From Rhinopithecus roxellana (lineage: Eukaryota > Chordata > Mammalia > Primates > Cercopithecidae): DNA of 64,000 nucleotides. Both the position numbers and the translations under genes were made by a program. The stretch covers positions 39,030,069 to 39,094,068 of the forward strand of contig NC_044552.1 of assembly GCF_007565055.1 (NCBI RefSeq), written 5' to 3'. A model generated the notes under the pieces. It was not told the origin of the DNA and did no database searches. It saw only the letters and a list, made by a program, of their open reading frames with translations. This document shows, in pieces, positions 7,995 through 20,282 of the stretch (position 1 is its first letter; every line of letters begins with the position of its first letter).

Positions 7995-9768
7995 GCAGAA
8001 TGGCAGAATGCATAAAAATCCACCAACCAAATATCTACTGTCTTCAAGAGACTCACTACCACATAAGGACTCACATAAACTTAAGGTAAAGGAGTGGAAA
8101 ACGATATTTCACACAAATGGAAACTAAAAGCGAGCAGGAATAGCCATTCTTATGTTAGACAAAACAGACTTTAAAGCAACAACAATAATAATAATAATAA
8201 AAAAGACAAAGAGGGACATTATATAATAAAAGAATAAGTCCAACAAGAAAATATCACAATTCTAAATATATATGGACCTAAAGCTAGAGCTCCCAAATTT
8301 ATAAAACAATTACTGCTAGACCTAAGAAATGAAGTAGACAGCAACACAATAATAGTGGGGGACTCCAATATTCCACTGACAGCACGAGACAGGTCATCAA
8401 GACAGCAAGTCAAAATAGAAACAATGAACTTAAACTATACCCTAGAACAAATGGAACCAACATATTTACAGAACATTCTACCCAACAACTGCAGAATATA
8501 CATTATTTTCATCAGCACATGGAATGTTCTGAAAGAGAGACCATACGATAGGCCACAAAACAAGTCTCAATAAATATAACAAAATCAAAAGTATGTCAAG
8601 TATCCTCTCAGACTACAGTGGAATAAAACTGAAAATTAAATCCAAAAGGAACCTTCAAAGCAATACAAATACATAGTAACTAAATAATCTGCTCTTGAAT
8701 GATCTTTGGGTCAAAAATGAAATAAAGATAAAAAAATTAAAAATTCTTTGAACTGAATGATAACAGTGACAAAACTCACCGAAATCTGGAATACAGCAAA
8801 AGCAGTGCTAACAGGAAAGTTCACAGCATAAAATGCCTAAATCAAATAATCTGAAAGAGCACAAATAGACAATCTAAGGTCATACCTCAAGGAACTGAGG
8901 AAACAAGAACAAACCAAACCCAAAGCCAGCAGAAGAAAATAAATAACAAAGATCAGAGCAGAACTAAATGAAATTGAAACAAAAAAATGCAAAATAAAGT
9001 GAAACATAAAGCTGGTTCTTAGAAAAGATAAACAAAATAGATACACCAGTAAAAGATTAACTGAGAAAAGAAGAGAGAAGATCCAAATAAGCTCAATTAG
9101 AAACAACATGGGAGATATTATAACTGATACCACAGAAATACAAAAGATCATTCAAGGCTACTATGAATACCCTTATACACAAAAACTAGAAAATCTAGAG
9201 GAGACGGATAAATTCCTGGAAATATACAACTATCCTAGATTGAATCAGGAAGAAACAGAAACTCTGAACAAATAACAAGTAGTGAGATTAAAACAGTAAT
9301 AAAAAAAATTGCCAACAAAAACAAGTCTGGGAGCAGATGGATTCACAGCTGAATTCTATCAGACATTCAAAGAAGAACAGACACCACTTACTGAAACTAT
9401 TCCAAAAGATAGAAAAAGAAGAAATTCTCCCTAAATAATTCTCTGAAGCCAGTATCACCCTAATACCAAAACCAGGACATAACAAAAAAAGGAAACTAAA
9501 GAACAATGTTCCTGATGAACACAGATGCAAAGATCCTTAACAAAATACTAGCTAACTGAATATACAGCATATAAAAAAGAAAATACATTATGATCAAGTG
9601 GGTTTCAATAAATGTGATACATCACATAAACAGAATTTAAAACAAAAATCATATTGTCTCAACAGATGCAGAAAACGCATTTGACAAGTCCAGCATCCCT
9701 TTATGATTAAAACCCTCAGCAAAACCGACACAGGGGGATACACTTAAAAGAAATAAAACCCATCTATG

Positions 9769-10073
9769 GGCCGGGCGCGGTGGCTCAAGCCTGTAATCCC
9801 AGCACTTTGGGAGGCCAAGACGGGCGGATCACGAGGTCAGGAGATCGAGACCATCCTGGCTAACACGGTGAAACCCCGTCTCTACTAAAAATACAAAAAA
9901 CTAGCCGGGCGAGGTGGCGGGCGCCTGTAGTCCCAGCTACTCGGGAGGCTGAGGCAGGAGAATGGCGTGAACCCCGGAGGCGGAGCTTGCAGTGAGCTGA
10001 GATCCGGCCACTGCACTCCAGCCCGGGCGACACAGCAAGACTCCGTCTCCAAAAAAAAAAAAAAAAAAAAAAA
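9769..10073 (+). mobile_element. Young AluYR-type Alu inside L1 ORF2
   Basis: Near-consensus AluY with 'gctcaagcctg' and 'gatccggccactgc', which I recall as Old World monkey AluYR markers. Target duplication of 20 bases (agaaataa-acccatctatg) at 9749-9768 and 10074-10093, with one mismatch. Confidence 0.93.
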
Positions 10074-12135
10074 AGAAATAAGACCCATCTATGACAAATG
10101 TACAGCCAATATTATACTGAACAGGGAAAACTGGAAAGAATTATCCGTGAGAAACGGAACAAGACAAGGATGCCCACTTTCATCACTTCTATTCAACATA
10201 GTGCTGGAAGTCCTAGCCAGAGCAATCAGACAAAACAGAAAGAAATAAGGGGCATCTGAATTGGTAAAGAGGAAGTCAAACTCTCACTGTTCATTGACAA
10301 TATGATCATATACCTAGAAAACCCTAAAGACTCATCCAAAAAGCTCCTAGATTTGATAAATGAATTCACTAGTTTCAGGATACAAAATGAATGTACACAA
10401 ATCAGTAGCACTGCTATACACTAACAACAACCAAGCTGAGAATCAAATCAAGAACTCAAACACTTTGACAACAGCTGCAAAATAAATAAAATACTTAGGA
10501 ATATACCTAACCAAGGAGGTGAAAGATCTCTACAAGGAAAACTACAAAACACTGCTGAAATAAAATCACCAATGACACAAACAAATAGAAATACATCCCA
10601 TGCTCATGGATGGGGAGAATTCACATTGTGAACATGAGCATACTGCCAAAAGCAATCTACAAATTCAATGCAATTCTCATCAAACTACCATCATTTTTCA
10701 CAGATCTAGAAAAAAAATCCTAAAATTCATAGGGGACCAAATAAAGATCCCACATAGCCAAAACAAGACTAAGCAAAAAGAACAAATCTGGAGGCATATT
10801 ACCTGACTTCAAATTATACTACAAAGCTATAGTTACCAAAACAGCATGGTACTGGTATAAAAATAGGCATATAGAGCAATAGAACAGAATAGAGAACTCA
10901 AAAATAAAGCCAAATATTTAGAGCCAACTGATCTTCGACAACGCAAACAAAAACATAAAGTGGAGAAAAGACACCTTATTCAACAAATGATGCTGGGATA
11001 ATTGGGAAGCTACATGTAGAAGAATGAAGCTGGATCTTCATCTTTCACCTTATACAAAAAATCGACTCAAGATGGATCAAAGACTTAAGTCTAAGACCAG
11101 AAACATAAGGATTCTAGAAAACAACATTAGACAAACTCTTCTAGACATTGGCTTAGGCAAAGAGTTAATGACCAAAAACCCGAAAGCAAATGCAATAAAA
11201 ATAAAGATAAGTAGACGGGACTTAATTAAACCAAAAAGTTTCTATACAGCAAAAGAAATAATCAGCAAACAACCCACAGAGTAGAAGAAAATATTCACAA
11301 ACTATGCATCCAACAAAGGACTAATATCCAGAATCTACAATGAACTGACAAAAATCAGCAAGAAAAAATACAAACAATCCCATCAAAAAGTGGGCAAAGG
11401 ACATGAATAGACAATTCCCAAAAGAAGATGTGCAAATGACCAACAAACATATGAAAAAATGCTCAACATCACTAATGATCAGGGAAATGCAAATCAAAAC
11501 CACAATGAGATACCACCTCACTCCTGTAAGAATGGTCATAATATAAAAAATCAAAAAATAATAGATGTTAGAGTGGATGTGGTAAAAAGGGAACACTTTT
11601 ACACTGCTGGTGGGAACGTAAACTAGCACAACCACTATGGAAAACAGTGTGGAGATTCCTTGAAGAACTACAAGTAGCACCATCATTTGATCCAGGAATC
11701 CCACTCGTGGGTATCTACCCAGAGAATAATAAGTAATTAAATGAAAAAGACACTTGCACACATATGTTTACAGCAGCACAATTCGCAGTTGCAAAAATAT
11801 GGAACCAGCCTAAATGCCCATCAATCAATGAGTGGATAAAGAAAATTTATGTATATACTAAATGGAATATATAAATGGAAACCTAAATATCGTATGTTCT
11901 CACTTATAAGTGGGAGCTGTACTATGAGGACACAAAGGCACAATAATGGACTTTGGGGACTCAGGAAGAAGGGATGGAGGCGGGTAAGGGATAAAAGAGT
12001 ATACACTGGGTACAGTATATGCTGCATGGGTGATGGTGCACCAAAATCTCAGAAATCACCACTAAAGAACTTATCCATGTAACCAAAAACCACCGGTTCC
12101 CCAAAAACTATTGAAATAAAAATAAAATAAATACT

Positions 12136-12499
12136 TTCTTACTCCCCTTTAATAGCTAAACATATTAAGTGCATAATATATGTAGCAATAATACAAATAC
12201 AATCATTGCCTAATAATCACTACAAAAGGTGGTTGGCCTTATAAAGCATCAAAACTGGGTGAAGTAGATTAGCCTTGATTTCCTTTAATCACTAACTCAC
12301 ACCTGAATCTGGTAAGATTTTCTTTATTCAATTGAGAAGAAACATCACATCAGAAGTAGGAGAGAATGATATAAGCAAAGATGCTCTAGAGCAATGATAG
12401 GAAAAAAGTCCTTGAAACTTAATGCAAGTTATAGGAAAAAAGTCCTTGCAACTTAAGGGCAGGTCATTAGTTCATAATAATTAAGAACAACAAGAATAG
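12136..12499. other. No gene; short 34-bp direct duplication
   Basis: Unique-looking AT-rich DNA. A 34-base unit beginning 'ataggaaaaaagtccttg' occurs at 12397 and again at 12431. Confidence 0.6.
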
Positions 12500-12758
12500 G
12501 TAACATCTATTATTTACCATATGCCACCTAAAATTCTAGACACTTTACCAGTAACAGTTTATTTACTCATTATAGTAAGTTGATGAAACAAATACTATTA
12601 TTATTCTCATTTACCAGGTAAAGAAACTATGGCACTGAGAGGTTTAGTAAATTGCTGACCTTCATCAAATGAATAAGTAGGTGAGCAAGAAATCTAACCA
12701 AGGAGTCTTCAGTCTAGCTTCACAGACTGTGCTCTTGACCACTAGATTATATTGTCGA
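12500..12758 (-). repeat. MIR element
   Basis: Matches the reverse complement of MIR: 'ctattattattctcattta', 'aagaaactatggcactgagag', and at the right end 'gctcttgaccactagattat' (the MIR 5' end). Confidence 0.75.
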
Positions 12759-12924
12759 GATACTTAAAATACATTGTCCTCTTTTCAGCAAAAAAGAAAA
12801 AGAAATATGAAATTAAACAATGAATGATAAAAGCTGAACTAATTCATTAACTTGAACTTAGGTGTTCAATTTTTAAACATTTTGACCTACATTTTCTTCA
12901 TTGTTCTTTCCTTCCTTCATTCAT

Positions 12925-13190
12925 TTCCCTAATACTTATTGGACATCTAGTATATGCTAGACCCAAGAGACAGTAATACAAAATCTCTGAACACAAAGAA
13001 CTTAGACTTCAGTGAGGCCATAAATGTGAAAAATATTATTATACAGTGTAATTGTTGTTGTGGGAGAGAGATACATGAAGGAAGGATATAAGGGACCTTA
13101 CCAGACAGATATGATCCAGACATCTCCAACAGCACAGACAAGAATTAGATCATCTAGGATGGCTTCAGTGCCTGGTGTCATAGGAAGAGG
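12925..13190 (-). repeat. L2 3'-end fragment
   Basis: 'acttattggacatctagtat' followed by 'cagtaatacaaaatc' and 'gaacttagacttcagtgagg' resembles the reversed L2 3' end (last-exon-like 'tgagcacctactatgtgcc'). Old and diverged. Confidence 0.5.
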
Positions 13191-13724
13191 TGGCTGGTAG
13201 GTGTGGAGAAAATTCTAGCAAGGAAATAGCCTGATCCCTGTCACTTTGGCAGTGGTACAGAGGATGAATGAATTGGGGGAAGATAAAGGCAAATCTTAGT
13301 GCTAGAAACAGGAAAGGGGCAGAGGACAGAAGAATTTGATTATATTATGGTAATACTAAAGATGAAAGATTAAGACAATGAATGTAAGGGAAAGAAGAAA
13401 GATAATGAAATAGTGTCAGTTAGCTAGCTGTTAAATAACTGTACTATTTTAATAAATAAATTGATGATTACAGAAAAAATTAAGCAATAAGAACATGCTA
13501 ACTTTCTATCATGTATTTTTATCATGTACCCATGGGTAAAGCAAAGCATCACTGCTGGTAGCAACTAACTGAATTACACACATAGACTTAAATTATCTAC
13601 AAAATACTAAATCTATATATAAAACATCTATGTCTAACTCAAGAAGTAAAAATTACAAAAACATACATTTTTAATTTCTCCAGATGGAATGATTTCTAAA
13701 TAGGAGTTATAGAAAATTCCTTCC
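13191..13724. other. No recognised feature
   Basis: AT-rich, no gene or named repeat seen. Confidence 0.5.
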
Positions 13725-13900
13725 TTTTTAACAAACATATACCATATTCTATTTTAAACTTGTATGTAGACTTTCATTTAATCCTCCTCAAACTCCTATG
13801 AGGTAAATACTACTATTCCTATGTTACACATGAGAAAATCAAGGCTCTGAGAGGTTAAGTAATGTGCCAAAGCTAACTAGATGGTATAATCAGTTCTGCT
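13725..13900 (-). repeat. MIR element
   Basis: 'tttaatcctcctcaaactcc', 'tatgaggtaaatactactat', 'gctctgagaggttaagtaat' are the reverse complement of the MIR core and 3' part. Confidence 0.75.
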
Positions 13901-15401
13901 GTAATACTTATTCTGAAAATGCAAATTTGTCCCAATCCAACTGATACATCAGGGAACAATTTGAGCATAACTCAGATTTCATTTTGCTTATGAGTGACTT
14001 CATCCATAAGAAACATAAGGTGAATACAGAAAACTGAACCAACTGAACTAAGTCATACACGAGTACACCAAAAGCACACACTCAGACATTAACCAGCTAT
14101 CTCAGTTCACGATGTGAGTTGTGACTGATACCTATTCAGATCTGGTACTACAGCTTTCCTTCTGACTTCAGATAATCCTCTTTCCACCACTTCACAACTC
14201 ATAAGCTGCAACCTTTTCCGCTTCCACAAGGGAATTCAGGTATTTTTCAATATAAAGTGCCAAATATATTGCAGAATTTATTTATTATCTATTTAACACT
14301 TATGATCTTTTTTAAATGTGTCGCTGAGTTTTTGAGTATTGTGCCATAACCCCATTTTCCCATAAGTCCTGTGGTTTTCACTGTGTAATTTTGAAAAGCA
14401 TGCTAACTTTTAGGAGCAAATATGTTGCATTTTGGCAGGACTGACTCTAAGTAGTGGAGTTATATTCAAGTTTGCTGATTTCAGTGCCCAGGCTTGTAAG
14501 TTATAGTATTTTCCCATCTTTTTATGTAGTCATCCCAAACCTTTAGTACACAATATGTTTTTGGACATCTTAAATTTCCAGTTCTCTTTTGTGTGAACTA
14601 TTGGGATTACTAAACATATTAGTATATAGTAGTTGTAACTTGAAAAATATTACAACACATACCTGTGACAAATATGCATTGGTATGAACAAACATTGCCT
14701 ATACATAAGAATAACTCCGTCATGAGTTACAAATTATAAATACTGTCCAAAGTGGAAATGAAGTGTCACTGTCAATTTTCACTCCAATTATTGCCCATAA
14801 ATGCCAACTTGTAGCTATCGATGACCTACTACAGTTGAAAGGAAAATCATAACCAAAAAAAATGACAAAATAAAGTTTAATGATTTAGGTTAAAAACTCT
14901 GCATAAGACTTTTAAATTCAGTTTCCACTATGTACAGTCTACAGTAGCAAGTTAATAATGGAAATGGAATCCTACTGGAGCTCAAGACTTTACAATTTTT
15001 CCATTAGTTAATTTACTTTACAAAATAGCATCACTGCCAAATCATTTGAGAGAAGATAAATTTGTCAGTTGCAAAAACCATTTAAAAATTATCTGTCCAA
15101 AGCTTGAGTAGAAGAAAAGCTGAAATCATGTAAAATCCATGTTTAGATAGACACACTTGAACTCACATCAATGTTTTTGAATGTAGTATAAACCAGGAAT
15201 CAAAGTGAGACTATACTAAGGTAGTTGTTATCTGGTCAGTGCTAAGTAAAGTCTAAAAAATGTTAACAATCTGGACAAAAAACTTTAAAAATAATTCCAA
15301 ATATCTCTATGTTTGGTATTATATAGCTAAAATATTAGCATATCTAAGTAAAATTTCCCATCCTTATTCAGACAGTGATACTGTGAATGATGGCTTCAGC
15401 A
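13901..15401. other. No recognised feature, 1.5 kb
   Basis: AT-rich unique-looking DNA. No long open frame, no named repeat. Confidence 0.5.
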
Positions 15402-15592
15402 CAGTGGTTCGGACACTGGCTGAATGTTATAATCATAGGAAAACTTTTTTAAAAAAGGTCCAAGCTACACACCAGGTAAAATGAATCTGAATATTTGAAA
15501 TTGGGGCCCCAGCATCAATGTTTTTTTTTTTTTTTAAGAGCTTCTCAGAATGGTTACAGAAAAGTACAACTAAGGTTGAGAACTGTTATTCT
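15402..15592 (+). repeat. MER5A-like hAT-Charlie MITE
   Basis: Begins 'cagtggttcggacactggct' and ends 'aaggttgagaactgttattc', the terminal inverted repeats of MER5. A poly-T run lies at 15522-15534. Confidence 0.65.
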
Positions 15593-16052
15593 AAAATATT
15601 CATGATTTATTTAATGAAGCTAGCATTTTTTACTCATGATTCCAGGAGTCAGTCATAAATCAAAAGAACCAATTAGGATATATGAAAGTTATACATTTTC
15701 AATTCTAAAAGTTCAAAGTTTTATTTGTTCCTTTTTTTACGAAAAACAGTAGCATTCAGATATAGCTTAACGTATGGGTCCCTAAAAATATTACTTGGGA
15801 AATTTTTGTCAAGTCTTAACTGAACATCAGTCAAACATAGATGGAAATGTCTGATGAAAAAAGGACCATTGTTGGAAATTTCTGTTCTTGTAGAGCTAAC
15901 ATATGAAACAGATAAATATATAAATACTTAGAGTCTACTAAAACTCAGCTGAGTAGAAAGACAAAATATAAAATGAGACATTTTTCTCTAAACATTCAAT
16001 ATGGAATATAAACTAAATTCAGAATCAATATTGAATATAAAGTAAATTCAGC
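15593..16052. other. No recognised feature
   Basis: AT-rich, includes two similar short repeats of 'attgaatataaagtaaattc' type near 16010-16050. Confidence 0.45.
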
Positions 16053-16206
16053 ATGGGACACCATGCTCTGCTGGTTTTCTTCTATCACAATGGCAGCATT
16101 TTCTCAGTTTGTTTGGTTGGTTCTCTTTCTGTTCTTGAAATATTAACTTGTGCCTGAGGGCTTGATTCTCAGACCAACTTCTACTTCTACTTATCATCTG
16201 TATTCT
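16053..16206 (+). repeat. L2 fragment, second copy of part of 17664-17800
   Basis: Corresponds to an internal L2 coding region ('ttctcagtttgtttggttgg'). About 90% identical over some 122 bases to 17664 onward, far closer than two independent L2 insertions should be. Truncated by an Alu. Confidence 0.7.
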
Positions 16207-16209
16207 GTC

Positions 16210-16516
16210 TTTTTTTCTTTTCTTTTTTTTTTTTTTTTTTTTTTTGAGATGGAGTCTCACTCTGTCACCCAGGCTGGAGTGCAGTGGCACAATCTTGGCT
16301 CATTGCAACCTCCACCTGCCAGGTTCAAGCAATTCTCCTGCCTCAGCCTCCCAAAGAGCTGGGACTACAGGTGTGCGCCACCATGCCCAGCTAATTTTTT
16401 GTATTTTTAGTAGGGATGGGATTCACCACCCTGGGCAGGCTGTTCTCGAACTCCTGACCTCGTAATCCACCTGCCTCAGGTACTGGGATTACAGGTATGA
16501 GCCACCGCACCCGGCC
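16210..16516 (-). mobile_element. Alu (AluS-like)
   Basis: Long T run, then the reversed Alu to 'caccgcacccggcc'. Target duplication 'atct(g/t)tattctg' at 16195 and 16517. Confidence 0.93.
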
Positions 16517-16528
16517 ATCTTTATTCTG

Positions 16529-17181
16529 CTGTTTCAAAGAATTCAATGAGAGAAGTAACCAGAAAACAAAAAAGTTAACTTCTTGAAATCCAAAGAAAAA
16601 GATGTTTCATACATACTTCTCCAACTATAGCCTTTACGGCTATTAACAAAACAAAGAATTTTTGAAAAATTTTGAAAAGAGAAAAGTGGGTATGCAGACA
16701 CTAAACTAAATGAGTTCAAATTAAACTTTAAATAAATTTTAGTACTTATAAGTTAAGCTTTATTTTTTATCTAGTATTTTTAATTCCGTGTTAAAAAACT
16801 ATTCTAATTTACTAATTTCTAAAAACACTATTCTAAATCCTCTGTAAAGCAAGTTTCAAAAAGATTGAAAGCCCATATACTACCACATATAGCATTCATA
16901 TTGACAAAAGTATTTCAGATTATGTGTAACTAAGATTGCTCATATCAAATTGATATTCTTAGAAATGTTTAGCCATTTAAGATTATCGCACAGAGACTAG
17001 ACTGTAATGAAGTGAAGCTGGGCAAAGAAATGCTTAAATCAGGCCCTTAGAAACAGAAGGTTAACTGTACTCACTTTAAAACAAGTTAAAAGTGTTTAGC
17101 CTTCCTCCAACACTGGGCATTAAATCCTACAGGTAATTATGACTTTAAAATGTAATTCTAATTCATAATTGTAACTGTTTT
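16529..17181. other. No recognised feature
   Basis: AT-rich unique-looking DNA between two Alus. Confidence 0.5.
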
Positions 17182-17484
17182 CTTTTTTTTTTTTTTTTTT
17201 TTTGAGACGGAGTCTTGCTCTGCCGCCCAGGCTGGAGTGCAGTGGCCGGCTCTCAGCTCACTGCAAGCTCCGCCTCCCAGGTTGACGCCATTCTCCTGTC
17301 TCAGCCTCCCGAGTAGCTGGGACTACAGGCGCCCGCCTCGTCACCCGGCTGGTTTTTTGTATTTTTTAGTAGAGACGGGGTTTCACCGTATTAGCCAGGA
17401 TGGTCTCGATCTCCTGACCTCGTGATCCGCCCGTCTCGGCCTCCCAAAGTGCTGGGATTACAGGCTTGAGCCACCGCGCCCGGC
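17182..17484 (-). mobile_element. Young AluYR-type Alu
   Basis: Reverse-strand Alu with 'caggcttgagccaccgcgcc', the reverse of the Old World monkey reading. Perfect target duplication 'aattgtaactgttttc' at about 17167-17182 and 17485-17500. Confidence 0.93.
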
Positions 17485-18290
17485 AATTGTAACTGTTTTC
17501 TAAATCAAAGTATTTTTAAAATTAACATCAATTTATATCAAGTTTCTCTTTTCTAGGCAAATATTGTCTACCAATAGGCTAGCTAGTTAGCCCAGTGATA
17601 AAGGCCCTTAGCATTAGAACAGTTCACTCTTTCCTTTCTGAAATACTTCTTCATTTGGTTGCTGGGACACCATGATCCACTGGTTTTCTTCTATCTCAAT
17701 GGCAGCATCTTCTCAGTTTCTTTGGTTGGTTCTCTTTCTGTTCTAGTAACATTAACTTATGCCTGAGGGCTCAATTCTCAGACCAACTTCTTTTCTATAT
17801 CTATATATACTTTCTAGGTAATCTCATCTAGTCCCAAATCTTTAAATACCATCTATAAACTAATTCCCAAACTTCTATGGTAACTCTTCCCCAGAATTCC
17901 AGACTCTCTGATCCCACTGCTAACTTAGTATCATAAACAGAACACATCTAAACTGAAAATCTTAATTTTCTTCTCCAAACGTAGTTCCTCACTATCTCAT
18001 TGGCACCATCATTACCAATTCTTCAGCCCAAAGGCCTTAAAATCATCTCCAACATTTTGCTTTTTCTTGTGCACCACATCAGGTCTATTAGCAAATCTTG
18101 CCAGCTACCTTTAGAGTATTTATTTCCACAATGCAATCAATTTTCACATCTCCAACTGCTAATGCCTTAAGCTAAGCTACTAACCATCTCTAGCCTGGGC
18201 AATTCTAGTAGACATCTATCTGGTTGTCTGCTTTCACCTCTGTCCCAATTGATGTGTTTCCTCCACAAAGCAGCGAGAGTAATCCTTTTA

Positions 18291-18583
18291 TTTTTATTTT
18301 TGAGACACAGTCTCATTCTCTCACCCAGGCTGGAGTGCAGTGGTGCTATTTCAGCTCACTGCAACCTCTGCCTCCCGGGTTCAAGTGATTCTCGTGCCTC
18401 AGCCTCCCGAGTAGCTGGGACTACAGGTGTGCACCACCACGCCCAGCTAATTTTTGTATTTTTAGGAGAGACTGGTTTTCACCATGTTGGCCAGGCTGGT
18501 CTCAAACTCCTGACCTCAAGTGATCCACTCGCCTCAGCCTCCCAATGTGCTGGGATTACAGGCACGAGCCACTACGCCCAGCT
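18291..18583 (-). mobile_element. Alu (AluS-like) inside L2
   Basis: Reverse Alu with target duplication 'agagtaatcctttta' at 18276 and about 18587. Confidence 0.92.
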
Positions 18584-18633
18584 CCTAGAGTAATCCTTTT
18601 AAATTGAATCGTATGCTCCCCTACTCAAAATCC

Positions 18634-18931
18634 TTTTTTTTTTTTTTGAGACGGAGTCTTGCTCTGTCGCCCAGGCTGGACTACAGTGGCCGGATCTCAG
18701 CTCACTGCAAGCTCCGCCCCCCCGGGTTCACGCCATTATCCTGCCTCAGCCTCCCGAGTAGCTGGGACTACAGGCGCTCGCCACCTCGCCTGTCTAGTTT
18801 TTTTGTATTTTTTAGTAGAGACGGGGTTTCACCGTGTTAGCCAGGATGGTCTCGATCTCCTGACCTCGTGATCCGCCCGTTTCGGCCTCCCAAAGTGCTG
18901 GGATTACAGGCTTGAGCCACCGCGCCTGGCC
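18634..18931 (-). mobile_element. Young AluYR-type Alu inside L2
   Basis: Reverse Alu ending 'cttgagccaccgcgcctggc'. Target duplication 'ctcaaaatccttt' at 18623 and 18931. Confidence 0.92.
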
Positions 18932-18952
18932 TCAAAATCCTTTAAGTAAAAA

Positions 18953-18979
18953 AAATATATAGATAGATAGATATAGCTG

Positions 18980-19014
<35 letters not shown>

Positions 19015-19036
19015 CACACACACATATACACACACA
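18953..19036. repeat. Compound microsatellite (GATA)n-(TATC)n-(CA)n
   Basis: GATA units (18957-18973), a short spacer, nine TATC units (about 18980-19014), then CA-rich to 19036. GATA and TATC are reverse complements, so the array can fold back on itself. Confidence 0.9.
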
Positions 19037-19751
19037 TTTAAATAAAATCAGAACTCCTGACCTCAAGGTCTGGCTTCTTTGCCCTCATCTATATATACCT
19101 TCTACCCTTACGAAACAGCCTTTGTGATGTTCCTCAAACACACCAAATACATTCCTACCCAAACGCCTTTACATTTGCTATTCTCTCACACAGGAAGGGC
19201 AATATAGCAACATCTGAGGCATTCTGGCATAATGGCATTCAGATCTTAGCTCAAATAACACCTTTCAGATTGGCCTTTTTTGGTCACCATATTGAAAATA
19301 TCAGCTTCTATCACAATCCATCCCCTTATCCTGCTTTATTTTTCTTCCAAGGATTTACCACTATCAGACATAGTATCATGTATCTGTTTGATATCTACTT
19401 CTGCCAATAGAATGTAAGGTTCATGAAGACAGAACCTTCATCTTCTTCACTAGTGTGGTCCTAGCGAACAATACCTTAGGCATGATAGGCACACAATAAC
19501 GTTTGATGAATGAATTAGTCCCTTAATAGGGACAATAGGAATTAATCCCTTAATAGGAACAACAGATAGACATCAGAATGTATGTCTCATGTTTGTGAAA
19601 CAACTCTCAGTAATAAAGTAAAATTAATAAGGCAACAATGAAAAGAAACTGATGACTCAACCTGCAGAGGAACTATAATACATTAATAAAAATTAAATGA
19701 AAAATGACTGTGCATATTTGTGTTACCAAAGATAAGTCAAAAGATAATGTT

Positions 19752-19911
19752 GGCTGGGCACGGTGGTCCACACCTGTAAATCCCAACACTTTGGGAGGCC
19801 GAGGCTGATGGATCACTTGAGGTCAGGAGTTTGAGACTAGCCTGGCCAACATGGTGAAACCCCGTCTCTACCAAAAATACAAAAGTAGCCAGTAGTGGTG
19901 GCACATGCTTG
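19752..19911 (+). mobile_element. Truncated Alu (left arm and part of right arm)
   Basis: Starts 'ggctgggcacggtggtccac' and stops after 'ggcacatgcttgta' in the linker/right arm, without A tail. It lies only 38 bases before the next Alu. Confidence 0.85.
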
Positions 19912-19949
19912 TAGGTAGGAATTTGGGCAAGATAAAAAATCAGAGCTTA

Positions 19950-20244
19950 GGCTGGGCACGGTGGCTCACGCCTATAATCCCAGCACTTTGGGAGGCTGAG
20001 GTGGGCGGATCAGTTAAGGTCAGGAGTTCGAAACCAGCCTAACCAACATGGTGAAACCCCGTCTCTAATAAAAATACAAAAAAATTAGCCAGGCGAGCTG
20101 GTGCATGCCTGTAGACCCAGTTACTTGGGAGGCTGAGGCAGGAGAATCGCTTGAACCTGGGAGGCAGAGGTTCCAGTGAGCTGAGATCGCGCTACTGCAC
20201 TCCAGCCTGGGCAACAGAGCAAGACTCTGTCTCAAAAGAAAAAA

Positions 20245-20276
<32 letters not shown>

Positions 20277-20282
20277 AAAAAC
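19950..20282 (+). mobile_element. Alu (AluS-like) with (GAAA)n tail
   Basis: Complete Alu from 'ggctgggcacggtggctcac'. The tail has evolved into about ten GAAA units (20240-20282). Imperfect target duplication 'aaaaatcagagctta' / 'aaaaaacagcgctta'. Confidence 0.92.

Larger units (their letters stand above)
7608..11925 (+). pseudogene. L1 ORF2 pseudogene (endonuclease / reverse transcriptase)
   Basis: Starts at an ATG after the ORF1 end and shows the expected order: endonuclease region (7608-8600, broken by the Alu at 7691), RT region (about 9100-10500, broken by an AluYR at 9769) and the Cys-rich C-terminus (about 11000-11925). Many stops and indels are present. The C-terminus has a deletion near 11850, where the sequence jumps from 'aagaaaatttatgtatata' to 'ggaaacctaaatatcg'. 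The longest open piece is about 86 codons (11024-11284). Nothing here can encode an active enzyme. Confidence 0.82.
4603..12135 (+). mobile_element. Full-length but inactive primate L1 (L1P class), interrupted by three Alus
   Basis: It begins with a 5' UTR opening 'gaagatggcagataggagacag', has ORF1 from 6188, ORF2 from 7608, and ends with the primate 3' UTR ('tgatggtgcaccaaaatctc', 'accactaaagaactta') and an A-rich tail. After removing three Alus (about 280, 304 and 305 bp) about 6.6 kb remain, near the full length of an older L1P with a long 5' UTR. Many stops and indels break both ORFs, so it cannot move itself. The 3' UTR places it among L1PB or older L1PA subfamilies. The Alus are all plus strand and have clear target duplications, so they are later arrivals. 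Confidence 0.88.
17660..19515 (+). repeat. Long L2 (CR1-like LINE) fossil, interrupted by two Alus and a microsatellite
   Basis: Follows the L2 3' half in order: 'taatctcatctagtcccaaa', 'agcaaatcttgccagctacc', 'gcgagagtaatcctttta', then after the Alus 'ttcctcaaacacaccaaata', 'cagattggcctttttt', 'tagaatgtaaggttcatgaa' and the end 'cacaataacgtttgatgaat'. This is the ancient mammalian LINE2 with a reverse-transcriptase-derived C-terminus. Pieces: 17660-18290, 18584-18633 and 18932-19515. Well over 1 kb of L2 is present, which is long for so old an element. Confidence 0.75.

Noticed and set aside
18249..18871. Open frames of 70-114 codons around 18.2-18.9 kb
   Set aside because: They are the well-known spurious frames of reverse-strand Alu sequence.
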